Assembly (NCBI RefSeq): GCF_902859765.1
Contig: NZ_CADIJV010000010.1
Location: 62,001 to 126,000 of the forward strand
Length of the DNA stretch: 64,000 bases
Origin: Achromobacter pulmonis
Lineage (GTDB): Bacteria; Pseudomonadota; Gammaproteobacteria; Burkholderiales; Burkholderiaceae_B
Direction: 5' to 3'
How positions within the stretch are numbered: the stretch's first letter is position 1; every line of letters starts with the position of its first letter. Position numbers and translations under genes: made by a program. The notes beneath the pieces are model-generated. The model did no database searches. It was not told where the DNA came from and saw only the letters and a list, made by a program, of their open reading frames with translations. Of the stretch, positions 55,915 through 63,823 are shown one piece after another.

Positions 55915-57408
55915 ATGAGTGAAGTCCCCCGCGTTCCGCTATTGATCGGCGGCAAGCTCGTACAGTCCAAGACCACCGAATGGCGTGACGTGATCAACCC
56001 CGCCACCCAGGAGGTCGTGGCCAAGGTGCCCTTCGCCACGCGCGAGGAACTGGACGAGGCCATCGCCAATGCCAAGGAAGCCTTCAAGACCTGGCGCAAC
56101 AGCGGCCAGGGCCTGCGCATGCGCGTTATGCTGAAGTTCCAGGAATTGCTGCGCGCCAACACCGGCAAGCTGGCCGAGATGATCACCCGCGAGCACGGCA
56201 AGACCCTGCCGGATGCCGAAGGCGAGGTCGGCCGCGGCCTGGAAGTGGTCGAGCACGCTTGCTCGATCGCCAACCTGCAACTGGGCGAATACGCCGAGAA
56301 CGCCGCCTCCGGCATTGACGTCTACACCCTGATCCAGCCGCTGGGCGTGTGCGCCGGCATCACCGCGTTCAATTTTCCGGTGATGCTGCCGTGCTTCATG
56401 TTCCCGATCGCAGTGGCCTGCGGCAATACCTTTGTGCTCAAGCCGTCCGAGCAGGACCCGACCGCGTCGCTGTTCCTGGCCCAGCTGGCGCTGGAAGCCG
56501 GCCTGCCGCCGGGCGTGCTGAACGTGGTGCATGGCGGCCCGGATACCGCCAACGGCCTGTGCGAGCATCCTGACATCAAGGCGGTGTCGTTCATCGGTTC
56601 AACCCGCGTCGGCACCGAGATCTACAACCGCGCCTCGGCCGCCGGCAAGCGCTGCCAGTCGATGATGGGCGCCAAGAACCACTGCGTGATCCTGCCGGAC
56701 GCCGATCCGGACGTGGCGCTGAACCAACTGGTGGGGGCGGCCTTCGGCGCCGCCGGCCAGCGCTGCATGGCTTCTTCCGTCGCCGTGCTGGTGGGCGACG
56801 CCCGCAACTGGCTGCCTGATTTCGTCGAGCGCGCCAAGAAGCTCAAGGTCAATTCGGGTATGGATCGCGCCGCCGACCTGGGCCCGCTGGTGTCGCCGAA
56901 TGCCAAGAAGCGTGTCGAAAGCCTGATCCAGAAGGGCGTGGACGAAGGCGCCAAGCTGCTGCTGGACGGCCGCAATCTGAAGGTCGCCGGTTTCGAGCAG
57001 GGCAACTTCGTTGGCCCGACCGTGTTCGACGGCGTGACCGAAAACATGACCATCTACACCGAGGAGATCTTCGGCCCGGTGCTGTGCGTGGTGGGCGTGG
57101 AGACGCTGGAAGAGGCGGTCGAATTCGTCAACCGCAATCCCAATGGCAACGGTGTCGCGCTGTTCACGCAGGACGGCGGCGCGGCGCGTTACTTCCAGAA
57201 CAACATCGACGTCGGCCAGGTCGGCATCAACGTGCCGATTCCGGTGCCGGTGGCCTGGTTCAGCTTTACCGGTTCGCGCGGCTCGAAGCTGGGCGACCTG
57301 GGCCCCAACGGCAAGCAGGCGGTGCAGTTCTGGACCCAGACCAAGACGGTCACGGCGCGCTGGTCGGCGCATGCCAAAACCGTGAACACCACGATCTCGA
57401 TGCGCTGA
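55915..57408 (+). CDS. mmsA: Methylmalonate-semialdehyde dehydrogenase (CoA-acylating)
   Basis: Oxidises (methyl)malonate semialdehyde with NAD+ and CoA to propionyl- or acetyl-CoA, the last step of valine, beta-alanine or myo-inositol breakdown. The 497-residue ALDH has the catalytic Cys284 in GAAGQRCMASS, the NAD fold segment FIGSTRVG and the substrate-specific LIQPLGVCAGITAFNFPVMLPCFMFP. The absence of the usual ELGG glutamate (QSMMGAKNH instead) is the MmsA hallmark of CoA-dependent members. The start is ATG 55915 with GAGGAG upstream; an ATG 21 bases earlier is less likely. mmsB is not adjacent. Confidence 0.93.
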   Translation: MSEVPRVPLLIGGKLVQSKTTEWRDVINPATQEVVAKVPFATREELDEAIANAKEAFKTWRNSGQGLRMRVMLKFQELLRANTGKLAEMITREHGKTLPDAEGEVGRGLEVVEHACSIANLQLGEYAENAASGIDVYTLIQPLGVCAGITAFNFPVMLPCFMFPIAVACGNTFVLKPSEQDPTASLFLAQLALEAGLPPGVLNVVHGGPDTANGLCEHPDIKAVSFIGSTRVGTEIYNRASAAGKRCQSMMGAKNHCVILPDADPDVALNQLVGAAFGAAGQRCMASSVAVLVGDARNWLPDFVERAKKLKVNSGMDRAADLGPLVSPNAKKRVESLIQKGVDEGAKLLLDGRNLKVAGFEQGNFVGPTVFDGVTENMTIYTEEIFGPVLCVVGVETLEEAVEFVNRNPNGNGVALFTQDGGAARYFQNNIDVGQVGINVPIPVPVAWFSFTGSRGSKLGDLGPNGKQAVQFWTQTKTVTARWSAHAKTVNTTISMR

Positions 57409-57431
57409 AAGAGGGACGCCTTGTGCCTAAG

Positions 57432-57477
57432 CTTATATTTATAAGTAATATATAAAGGCGTCCTTATTACTTATAAT
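57432..57477 (+). promoter_or_regulatory. cysB promoter with palindromic operator
   Basis: CTTATATTTATAAG (57432-57445) is a perfect 14-bp palindrome. A further half-site-like TTACTTATAA follows at 57468-57476, overlapping TATAAT at 57472-57477, a perfect -10 element 25 bases before the cysB ATG. No good -35 hexamer is present; the palindrome lies just upstream of where it would be. The region is strikingly AT-rich. CysB commonly binds such sites and represses its own gene. Confidence 0.6.
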
Positions 57478-57502
57478 TGGCCCGTCTACCAGGGGCCAAT
57501 TC

Positions 57503-58447
57503 ATGAACCTGCAGCAATTCCGTTTCGTGCGCGAAACCATCCGGCGCGACTTCAACCTGACCGAAGCCGCCCGGATGCTCTATACCTCCCAGCCGGGCGT
57601 GTCCAAGGCGATCATCGAGTTCGAGGACGAGCTCGGCATCAAGATCTTCGAACGCCACGGCAAGCGCATCAAGGGGCTGACCAAGCCCGGCCTGGCGGTG
57701 TCCCAGGTGATCGACCGCATCATGCGCGAGGTCGACAACCTGAAGAAGGTCAGCGACGAGTTCGCGCGCCGCGACGAAGGCGGGCTGGTGATCGCCTGCA
57801 CCCACACCCAGGCGCGCTATCTGCTGCCGCGCGTGATCCCGGCGTTCCGCAAGCAATTCCCCAAGGTGCACCTGTCGCTGGCCGAAGGCAGCCCCGCGCA
57901 ACTGGCGGAAATGGTGCTGCACGAGCAGGCCGACCTGGCGCTGGCGACCGAGTCGCTGGCCTTGACGCCGGGGCTGGCGACCCTGCCGGTCTACGCCTGG
58001 GAGCATACCGTGGTGGTGCGGCCCGATCACCCGCTGGCCGAGCTGACCTCCAGTGCGGCCAAGCGCCTGTCGCTGGCGCAACTGGCCGAATATCCCATCG
58101 TCACCTACGACCGCGCCTTCACCGGCCGCAGCACGATCGACGAGATCTTCGCCAACCAGGGGGTTCATCCCGATATCGTCCTGGAAGCCATTGATGCCGA
58201 CGTGATCAAGACTTACGTGGATGTGGGCCTGGGCATCGGCATCATTGCCGGGGTGGCTTATGACCCGCGGCGCGATTCGAACCTGGTGGGGCTGCCCGTG
58301 GGCCACTTGTTCGGCACGCACACCACGCGCGTGGGCGTCAAGGCCGGCGTGTTCCTGCGGGACTATGTGTACACCTTCCTGGAAATGCTGGCGCCGTCCC
58401 TGACCCGCGCGGTCGTGACCGACGCGGTGCAGGGCACGCCGAAATAG
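57503..58447 (+). CDS. cysB: Cys regulon regulator CysB
   Basis: A LysR-type activator of sulfate uptake and cysteine synthesis, with N-acetylserine/O-acetylserine as usual inducer. The 314-residue protein begins MNLQQFRFVRETIRRDFNLTEAARMLYTSQPGVSKAI, the diagnostic CysB/Cbl N-terminus, and has CTHTQARYLLP (inducer loop), EGSPAQLAEMV and GLGIGIIAGVAYDPRRD. It is separated from mmsA by an operator-bearing AT-rich gap and ends at a terminator. Confidence 0.95.
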   Translation: MNLQQFRFVRETIRRDFNLTEAARMLYTSQPGVSKAIIEFEDELGIKIFERHGKRIKGLTKPGLAVSQVIDRIMREVDNLKKVSDEFARRDEGGLVIACTHTQARYLLPRVIPAFRKQFPKVHLSLAEGSPAQLAEMVLHEQADLALATESLALTPGLATLPVYAWEHTVVVRPDHPLAELTSSAAKRLSLAQLAEYPIVTYDRAFTGRSTIDEIFANQGVHPDIVLEAIDADVIKTYVDVGLGIGIIAGVAYDPRRDSNLVGLPVGHLFGTHTTRVGVKAGVFLRDYVYTFLEMLAPSLTRAVVTDAVQGTPK

Positions 58448-58484
58448 CAGGGCCCCAGACGCCGGCACGCAGGCGGTTTTCCCC

Positions 58485-58518
58485 AGGCGGTTCCCCATTC
58501 GGGAGCCGCCTTTTTCTT
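58485..58518 (+). terminator. Rho-independent terminator after cysB
   Basis: AGGCGGTTCCC pairs with GGGAGCCGCCT around CATTC (one G-T pair), followed by TTTTCTT. Confidence 0.8.
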
Positions 58519-58627
58519 GCCTGGTCCGGGGGCGGCGGGCCCCAGCCGGCAGCGCGGCTGGGGCGGACTCGCTATCCCTTCGCGCAAGCTCATTAAAATT
58601 ATTAAATAAGAACTGATCTCATTTGAG

Positions 58628-58659
58628 TTGACTAAAAAATAGGAATCATTATCATTACA
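58628..58659 (+). promoter_or_regulatory. Promoter overlapped by Fur boxes, upstream of the DUF2325 gene
   Basis: TTGACT (58628-58633), 16-base spacer, TATCAT (58650-58655) forms a good sigma-70 promoter 37 bases before the ATG. Over its -10 lies a match to the 19-bp Fur consensus at 58635-58653 (14 of 19, with ATCATTATC exact), overlapping a second match on the other strand at 58641-58659 (13 of 19). Overlapping hexamer arrays of this kind are typical of Fur sites. Confidence 0.7.
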
Positions 58660-58691
58660 TCCAGTCTCTCAACGACCCAGTGAGGTTCAAC

Positions 58692-59015
58692 ATGACGGCA
58701 GGATTGAGTGCAGTGGTAGTCGGCGCCGACAGGCTCGGCAACATCCCGGATCTGCTCAAAGGACACAATATTTCGATCACGCACCACATCAGCGGCCGTG
58801 ATCCCTCGCACCAGAAGAAAACGTTGCAGTTGCCCTCCGGCACCCAGCTGGTCATCCTGCTGACGGATTTCCTGGGTCACAACGTCATGAAGACCTTCCG
58901 CAATGCGGCCCAGCGCGGCGGTATCCGGGTGGTGGCTTGTCGCCGCTCGGTGTGCAGCATGCAGCAGGCCCTGCAGCAGTGCGGCCTGTGCGCGGGCGTC
59001 GCGGCCGTCCATTGA
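58692..59015 (+). CDS. DUF2325 protein with C-terminal cysteines, likely Fur-regulated
   Basis: A 107-residue protein of the DUF2325 family, whose function is not established. The N-terminal half looks like a small Rossmann-type fold (LSAVVVGADRLGNIPDLLKGHNI), and the C-terminus has four cysteines, Cys83, 88, 97 and 100 (ACRRSVCSMQQALQQCGLC), suited to binding a metal or Fe-S cluster. The start is ATG 58692. Its promoter carries Fur boxes, so expression should rise under iron limitation. It stands alone between cysB and a bidirectional terminator. Confidence 0.8.
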   Translation: MTAGLSAVVVGADRLGNIPDLLKGHNISITHHISGRDPSHQKKTLQLPSGTQLVILLTDFLGHNVMKTFRNAAQRGGIRVVACRRSVCSMQQALQQCGLCAGVAAVH

Positions 59016-59089
59016 TTCCTGTGCGCCGCCCGCAAGATTGACAAACTGGGGAGGCCGCAAAGGCCCGCGGCCCCGGGCCGCGAAGAGGA

Positions 59090-59125
59090 AAAACGCCGCC
59101 GGACTGGAAAGTCCGGCGGCGTTTT
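59090..59125. terminator. Bidirectional terminator between DUF2325 and NlpC/P60 genes
   Basis: A 16-bp perfect stem: AAAACGCCGCCGGACT (59090-59105) with AGTCCGGCGGCGTTTT (59110-59125), loop GGAA. The T-runs at both ends let it serve the two convergent genes. Confidence 0.92.
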
Positions 59126-59215
59126 GCTGTTCAGGGCGGTCGTGCGTGTTCGCCGCAGGGGCCGCGGTATGGTGGATGGCGCCGGGCCGGCCGGCTGGTC
59201 AGAATGCCGGGGCGT

Positions 59216-59878
59216 TCAGTTGGAGGCGCGCGCCGTGGCGACGAGGCTGGTGTCGATGCGGCGGGCGCCGTTGTAGCGCTTGGACCAGTAGGCCAGGGTC
59301 ATGTTCTCGACGCGCACCACGCCGCCGGAACTGGGGGAGTGCACGAAGCGGTCGTCGCCCAGGTAGATGCCGACGTGGGAGTAGCGGCGGCCCATGGTGT
59401 TGAAGAAGACCAGATCGCCGGCCTTGAGTTCGCTCTTGGAGACGGAAACGCCTTGCTGGGCGATTTCGGCGGCATTGCGGGGCAGCTTCAGGCCCAGCGA
59501 GCGTTCGGCGGTATAGGTCACCAGGCCGCTGCAATCGAACCCGGTATCGGGTGAGTTGCCGCCAAAGCGGTAGCGGATGCCCAGGTAGTTGAGTGCTTCG
59601 CTGACCAGCGCGTTGTCGCTGCTGACGCCGCTGGCCTGGCTGCGCTGGCGCTCGCGTTTGAATTTCTGCACCACCAGCATACCGATGGGATCGTCCGCGG
59701 TGGCGACCCATTCGGTTTCGTAGGGATCGATCTCGGACGTGTAGGCGCTGGATTTCTGATGTGTGCCCGCACAACCCGCCAGACCCGCGACGCACGCCGC
59801 CAGCGCCAGCAAACGCAGACCGCGGTTTGCCTGGCCAGAGGGGGAGTTCAGTCGCGCGTTGGTGGAGTGTCGATGCAT
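59216..59878 (-). CDS. NlpC/P60 family peptidoglycan endopeptidase, lipoprotein
   Basis: A C40 cysteine peptidase that probably cuts peptide cross-links in cell wall. With the ATG at 59878 the precursor is 220 residues with a lipobox LAGC (Cys36) after a hydrophobic segment. The catalytic residues are Cys116 in FDCSGLV, His168 in YSHVGIYLGD and His180 in RFVHSPSSGGVV. The start is uncertain: an upstream ATG at 59923 adds 15 residues without a visible ribosome-binding site. It faces prpE across a 314-base gap. Confidence 0.88.
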   Translation of the reverse strand: MHRHSTNARLNSPSGQANRGLRLLALAACVAGLAGCAGTHQKSSAYTSEIDPYETEWVATADDPIGMLVVQKFKRERQRSQASGVSSDNALVSEALNYLGIRYRFGGNSPDTGFDCSGLVTYTAERSLGLKLPRNAAEIAQQGVSVSKSELKAGDLVFFNTMGRRYSHVGIYLGDDRFVHSPSSGGVVRVENMTLAYWSKRYNGARRIDTSLVATARASN

Positions 59879-60025
59879 TCGCCTGGGGAAGGTCGCGGCG
59901 CAACTCAGGCGTTCAGCTGTCATAAAGCGTCAAAAACGCTGAAAAACATCTGAACGGCTGGAATCAAGCAGCCAACCAACGGATACGTTATGTACAACTT
60001 CGCGGGGATTCTACCAAACTTTTAA

Positions 60026-60050
60026 GACTGGTTCGTTACTGTAACCAGTC
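60026..60050. repeat. Palindrome in the NlpC-prpE gap, possible operator
   Basis: Arms GACTGGTT (60026-60033) and AACCAGTC (60043-60050) are perfect. Inside, GTTAC and GTAAC around a single T form a second palindrome. There is no T-run, so an operator is more likely than a terminator. It lies about 145 bases from both flanking starts. Confidence 0.5.
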
Positions 60051-60094
60051 CGGCGCCCGTGCGGCGTGGACGCGTGGCAGAATTTTTTGACTTG

Positions 60095-60120
60095 TGGCAA
60101 GCCTGGTGCAAGGTTTGCCA
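60095..60120 (+). promoter_or_regulatory. Candidate sigma-54 promoter upstream of prpE
   Basis: TGGCAAGCCTGGTGCA (60095-60110) matches the -24/-12 consensus TGGCACGNNNNTTGCA at all but two of the fixed positions, with exact GG-to-GC spacing, 83 bases before the prpE start. The same stretch forms an imperfect inverted repeat (TGGCAAGCCT with AGGTTTGCCA), so it might instead be an operator. Confidence 0.45.
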
Positions 60121-60192
60121 ACCAAAATGACCGAAGGATTCAAAAAGAAAGCAATCAGCCATAAGGCGTATGCACGATACCAGGAGACAAAA

Positions 60193-62082
60193 ATGCAAAA
60201 AACCAGGGATTTCCATTACCGCTCGGTTCATGACCGCGATGCCTTCTGGCGCGAGCAGGCGGGCCGGGTGCACTGGGAAACGCCGTTCGAGTCCGTCCTG
60301 GACTTCTCCCGGCCGCCATTCGCCAAGTGGTTTGTGGGGGGCAGGACCAACCTCTGCTACAACGCCGTTGACCGTTGGCTGCCGACCCAGGCGGACAAGC
60401 CTGCCCTGATCTGGGTGTCGACCGAGGTCGAGCGTGAACGCGTGTATACCCGCCAGGAGGTTTACGAGGAGGTGAACGCCGCCGCGGCCATGCTGCGGGA
60501 CCTCGGCGTGGAGCGCGGCGACCGCGTACTGGTCTATATGCCGATGGTGCCCGAGGCGGTTTTCACCATGTTGGCCTGCGCCCGCATCGGCGCGGTGCAT
60601 TCGGTGGTGTTCGGCGGGTTCGCGTCGGTCAATCTGGCGCAGCGTATCGATGATGCGGCGCCCAAGGTCATCGTGTGTACCGATGCGGGCTCGCGCGCGG
60701 GCAAGGTGGTGCCCTACAAGCCCCTGCTGGACCGGGCGCTTGCGCTGTGCAAGACGCCGCCGGCCGCGGTGGTGGTATTCGACCGCGGCCTGGCGCCGTT
60801 CGAACCGGTGGCCGGGCGCGATCTGGACTATGCCACGTTGCGCGCCGCCCGGCGCGCAGCGCACGTGCCGGTCACCTGGCTGGAGTCGTCCGAGCCCAGC
60901 TATATCCTCTATACGTCGGGCACCACCGGCAAGCCCAAGGGCGTGCAGCGCGACACGGGCGGCTACGCCGTGGCGCTGGCCTCGTCGATGGAATATCTGT
61001 TCAACGGCCAGGCCGGCGATACCTTCTTCTGCACCAGCGACATCGGCTGGGTGGTGGGGCATTCCTATATCGTGTACGGCCCGCTGATCGGTGGGCAGGC
61101 GACGGTGCTGTACGAGGGCACGCCGGTACGTCCGGACGGCGCCATCCTGTGGAAGCTGGTGGAGCAATTCGGCGTCAACACGCTGTTCTCGGCGCCGACG
61201 GCGGTGCGGGTGCTCAAGCGCCAGGATCCGGCGCTGCTGAAAAAACATGACCTGTCGACCTTGCGGGCGGTGTACCTGGCCGGCGAGCCGCTGGACGAGC
61301 CCACCGCGCAGTGGATCTCCGAAGGGCTGGGCAAGCCCATCATCGACAACTATTGGCAGACCGAGTCCGGCTGGCCGATCCTGTCGGCGCAGCCGGGCGT
61401 CGAAACGGTGCCGACCCGTTTCGGCAGTCCGTCGTTTCCGGTCTACGGGTTCGACGCGCGCATCGTCAGCGAATCCAGCGGCGAGGATCTGGGGCCCGAC
61501 CAGAAGGGCGTGGTGGCCATTGTGCCGCCGTTGCCGCCGGGCGCCATGTCGACCATCTGGGGCGATGACGAGCGTTTCGTGCAGACCTATTTCACATCGA
61601 TCCCGGGCCGCCAGGTGTATTCCACCTTCGACTGGGGGCTGGTCGACAAGGACGGCTACTGGTTCATCCTGGGCCGCACCGACGACGTGATCAACGTGGC
61701 CGGCCACCGCCTGGGCACGCGCGAGATCGAGGAATCCGTCAACAGCCACAGCGGCATCGCCGAGTGTGCCGTGGTGGGGATGGCCGATGCGCTCAAGGGG
61801 CAGGTGGCAATGGCGTTCGCCGTACTGAAGAATCCCGCGGCGGCGGAGACGGCGGAGGGCGCAAAGCAGCTGGAAGCGGATATCATGCGGCTGGTGGAAG
61901 ATCAGCTGGGCGCGGTGGCGCGACCGGCCCGGATCCGGTTCGTGGGCGCCTTGCCCAAGACCCGTTCGGGCAAGGTGCTGCGCCGCGCCATTGTCGCGGT
62001 ATGCGAAGGCCGCGATCCCGGCGACCTGACCACCATCGAAGATCCCACCGCCCTCGAACAGATCAAGGAGTCGCTGCAATGA
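60193..62082 (+). CDS. prpE: Propionate--CoA ligase PrpE
   Basis: Activates propionate to propionyl-CoA through an adenylate. The 629-residue AMP-forming ligase has the P-loop-like LYTSGTTGKPKGVQRDTGG, IDNYWQTESGWPI, the hinge aspartate in STFDWGLVDKDGYWFILGRTDDVINVAGHRLGTREIE, and the acetylatable lysine near TRSGKVLRRA. The VCTDAGSRAGKVVPYKPLLDRAL region favours PrpE over Acs. The start is ATG 60193 (MQKTRDFHYRSVHDRD), with AGGAGA 5 bases upstream; the longer frame is rejected. It overlaps the GlcG/HbpS gene. No prpBCD in this window. Confidence 0.93.
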   Translation: MQKTRDFHYRSVHDRDAFWREQAGRVHWETPFESVLDFSRPPFAKWFVGGRTNLCYNAVDRWLPTQADKPALIWVSTEVERERVYTRQEVYEEVNAAAAMLRDLGVERGDRVLVYMPMVPEAVFTMLACARIGAVHSVVFGGFASVNLAQRIDDAAPKVIVCTDAGSRAGKVVPYKPLLDRALALCKTPPAAVVVFDRGLAPFEPVAGRDLDYATLRAARRAAHVPVTWLESSEPSYILYTSGTTGKPKGVQRDTGGYAVALASSMEYLFNGQAGDTFFCTSDIGWVVGHSYIVYGPLIGGQATVLYEGTPVRPDGAILWKLVEQFGVNTLFSAPTAVRVLKRQDPALLKKHDLSTLRAVYLAGEPLDEPTAQWISEGLGKPIIDNYWQTESGWPILSAQPGVETVPTRFGSPSFPVYGFDARIVSESSGEDLGPDQKGVVAIVPPLPPGAMSTIWGDDERFVQTYFTSIPGRQVYSTFDWGLVDKDGYWFILGRTDDVINVAGHRLGTREIEESVNSHSGIAECAVVGMADALKGQVAMAFAVLKNPAAAETAEGAKQLEADIMRLVEDQLGAVARPARIRFVGALPKTRSGKVLRRAIVAVCEGRDPGDLTTIEDPTALEQIKESLQ

Positions 62083-62486
62083 ATACCAAGCCGGTGCTGA
62101 ACGCCGAAGACGTCAAGAAAATCCTGGCCGCGGCCGAAGCACACGCCCTGCAGAACAAGTGGGCCGTCACCATCGCCGTGTCGGACGATGGCGGCCACCT
62201 GCTGGGCATGCTGCGGCTGGACGACGCCGCGCCGATTTCCGCGCACATCGCGCCGGCCAAGGCCAAGACCGCGGCCCTGGGCCGGCGCGAATCGCGCGTC
62301 TACGAAGAGATCATCAACAACGGCCGCTATTCCTTCCTGTCGGCGCCGCTGATCGAAGGCATGCTGGAAGGCGGGGTGCCGATCGTGGCCAACGGCCACG
62401 TGGTGGGCGCCGTCGGCGTGTCGGGCGTGAAGTCGACCGAAGACGCCCTGATCGCCCAGGCGGGCATCGCCGCGCTGGGCCTGTGA
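62079..62486 (+). CDS. GlcG/HbpS-family protein
   Basis: A 135-residue single-domain protein of the GlcG/HbpS (DUF336) family. HbpS of Streptomyces is an extracellular heme-binding sensor; GlcG is associated with glycolate genes. This protein has no signal peptide, so it is cytoplasmic. The segments WAVTIAVSDDGGHLLGMLRLDDA, GRYSFLSAPLIEGMLEGGVPI and VGAVGVSGVKSTEDALIAQAG define the family. The start at ATG 62079 overlaps prpE by ATGA, and its stop overlaps the MFS start by GTGA, so the three are tightly coupled. Confidence 0.88.
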   Translation: MNTKPVLNAEDVKKILAAAEAHALQNKWAVTIAVSDDGGHLLGMLRLDDAAPISAHIAPAKAKTAALGRRESRVYEEIINNGRYSFLSAPLIEGMLEGGVPIVANGHVVGAVGVSGVKSTEDALIAQAGIAALGL

Positions 62487-63823
62487 GCCAGGAAACGCCA
62501 CGGCAGGCGCCCGCCGGCGCGGCCGTGTCTGCCGCGGGGGAGGCGGGCGGCAGTCCGCTGAACCCCGGCGTGGCCAGGCGCGAAGTCTGGGCCTGGGCCA
62601 TGTATGACTTCGCCAATTCCGGCTACACCACCGTGATTCTCACGGCGGTGTTCAGCACCTACTTCGTCGGCGTGGTCGGCGGCCGCGCGCCGTGGGCCAC
62701 GCTGGCCTGGACGGCCGCGCTGTCGCTGTCCTATCTGCTCATCATGCTGACCATGCCGACGCTGGGCGCGCGCGCCGATGCCCGCGCCGGCAAGCGGCGG
62801 CTGCTCTACAGCAGCACCATCGGCTGCGTGGCCGCCACCCTGGTATTGACCCAGGCGGGGCCGGGCGACGTGTGGCTGGCGCTGGCCGCGATCGTCATCT
62901 CCAATTACTGCTATTGCGTCGGCGAGTCCGTGGTGGCGGCCTTCCTGCCCGAGCTGGCCAAGCCATCGGCGCTGGGGCGGGTATCGGGTTGGGGCTGGAG
63001 CTTCGGCTACTGCGGCGGCATGCTCACGCTGGGCCTGTCGCTGGTGGTGGTGAAGCTGGCCGAGGCCGACGGGCTCGACGCCGAGCACTTCGTGCCGCGC
63101 GTCATCCTGGTGACCTGTGCGGTATTCGCGCTGGCGGCCTTGCCTTCCTTCTTTCTGTTGCGCGAACGGGCGCGGCCCAGCGGCGAGCCGCAGGCGGCCT
63201 TGGCCATGCTCAAGCGGCTGGCCTACGCCTGGCGCGACACCGGGCAGCATTTTCCGGAGTTCCGCCGGCTGCTGATGTGCATCGCCTGTTACCAGGCCGG
63301 CATCTCGGTCGTGATCACGCTGGCGGCGGTGTATGCCTCCGAGGTCATGGGTTTCACCACGCCGCAGATCATGCTGCTGGTGTTCACCGTGAACATCGGC
63401 GCGGCGGCGGGCGCCTTCTCGTTCGGTTATGTGCAGGATCGCATCGGCCACAAGCCGGCGCTGGCGATCACGCTATGCGGCTGGATCCTGATGGTGCTGG
63501 TGGCCTACGCGGCCGTGACGGCGCCGGTGTTCTGGGTGGCGGCGACGCTGGCCGGGTTGTGCATGGGCACGACCCAGAGCGCGGGCCGCGCCATGACCGG
63601 CGCGCTGGCGCCGGCCGGCCGCCTGGCGGAGTTCTTTTCGCTGTGGACCTTCGCGGTGCAACTGGCCGCGGTCATCGGTCCGCTCACTTATGGCCTGGTG
63701 ACCTGGGCCACGCATGGCAACCATCGCCTGGCGATCCTGGTGACCGGGCTGTTCTTCGTCGGCGGCCTGGCGCTGCTGTCGCGCGTGGACATGGCGCGCG
63801 GCCTGGCGCGCCGCGCCGCTTGA
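62483..63823 (+). CDS. MFS transporter of the UMF1 type
   Basis: A 446-residue membrane protein with about 12 helices. REVWAWAMYDFANSGYTTVILTAVFSTYFV near the start is the UMF1/Atg22-like signature, supported by AFLPELAKPSALGRVSGWGWSFGYCGGML. Fungal Atg22 exports amino acids from vacuoles; bacterial substrates are unknown. The start is GTG 62483 overlapping the preceding stop. No ATG is better placed, since the first ATG in frame lies within the first helix. With prpE upstream it could carry a short-chain acid or an amino-acid precursor. Confidence 0.85.
   Translation: MSQETPRQAPAGAAVSAAGEAGGSPLNPGVARREVWAWAMYDFANSGYTTVILTAVFSTYFVGVVGGRAPWATLAWTAALSLSYLLIMLTMPTLGARADARAGKRRLLYSSTIGCVAATLVLTQAGPGDVWLALAAIVISNYCYCVGESVVAAFLPELAKPSALGRVSGWGWSFGYCGGMLTLGLSLVVVKLAEADGLDAEHFVPRVILVTCAVFALAALPSFFLLRERARPSGEPQAALAMLKRLAYAWRDTGQHFPEFRRLLMCIACYQAGISVVITLAAVYASEVMGFTTPQIMLLVFTVNIGAAAGAFSFGYVQDRIGHKPALAITLCGWILMVLVAYAAVTAPVFWVAATLAGLCMGTTQSAGRAMTGALAPAGRLAEFFSLWTFAVQLAAVIGPLTYGLVTWATHGNHRLAILVTGLFFVGGLALLSRVDMARGLARRAA

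Larger units (their letters stand above)
59879..60192. other. Divergent intergenic region between the NlpC/P60 gene and prpE
   Basis: These 314 bases contain no gene. They hold a palindrome at 60026-60050 and a second, imperfect inverted repeat at 60095-60120 that also reads as a sigma-54 promoter. Short frames here extend the prpE ORF backward but have no family similarity. The upstream ATG for the NlpC/P60 gene (59923) falls in this region. Confidence 0.5.
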
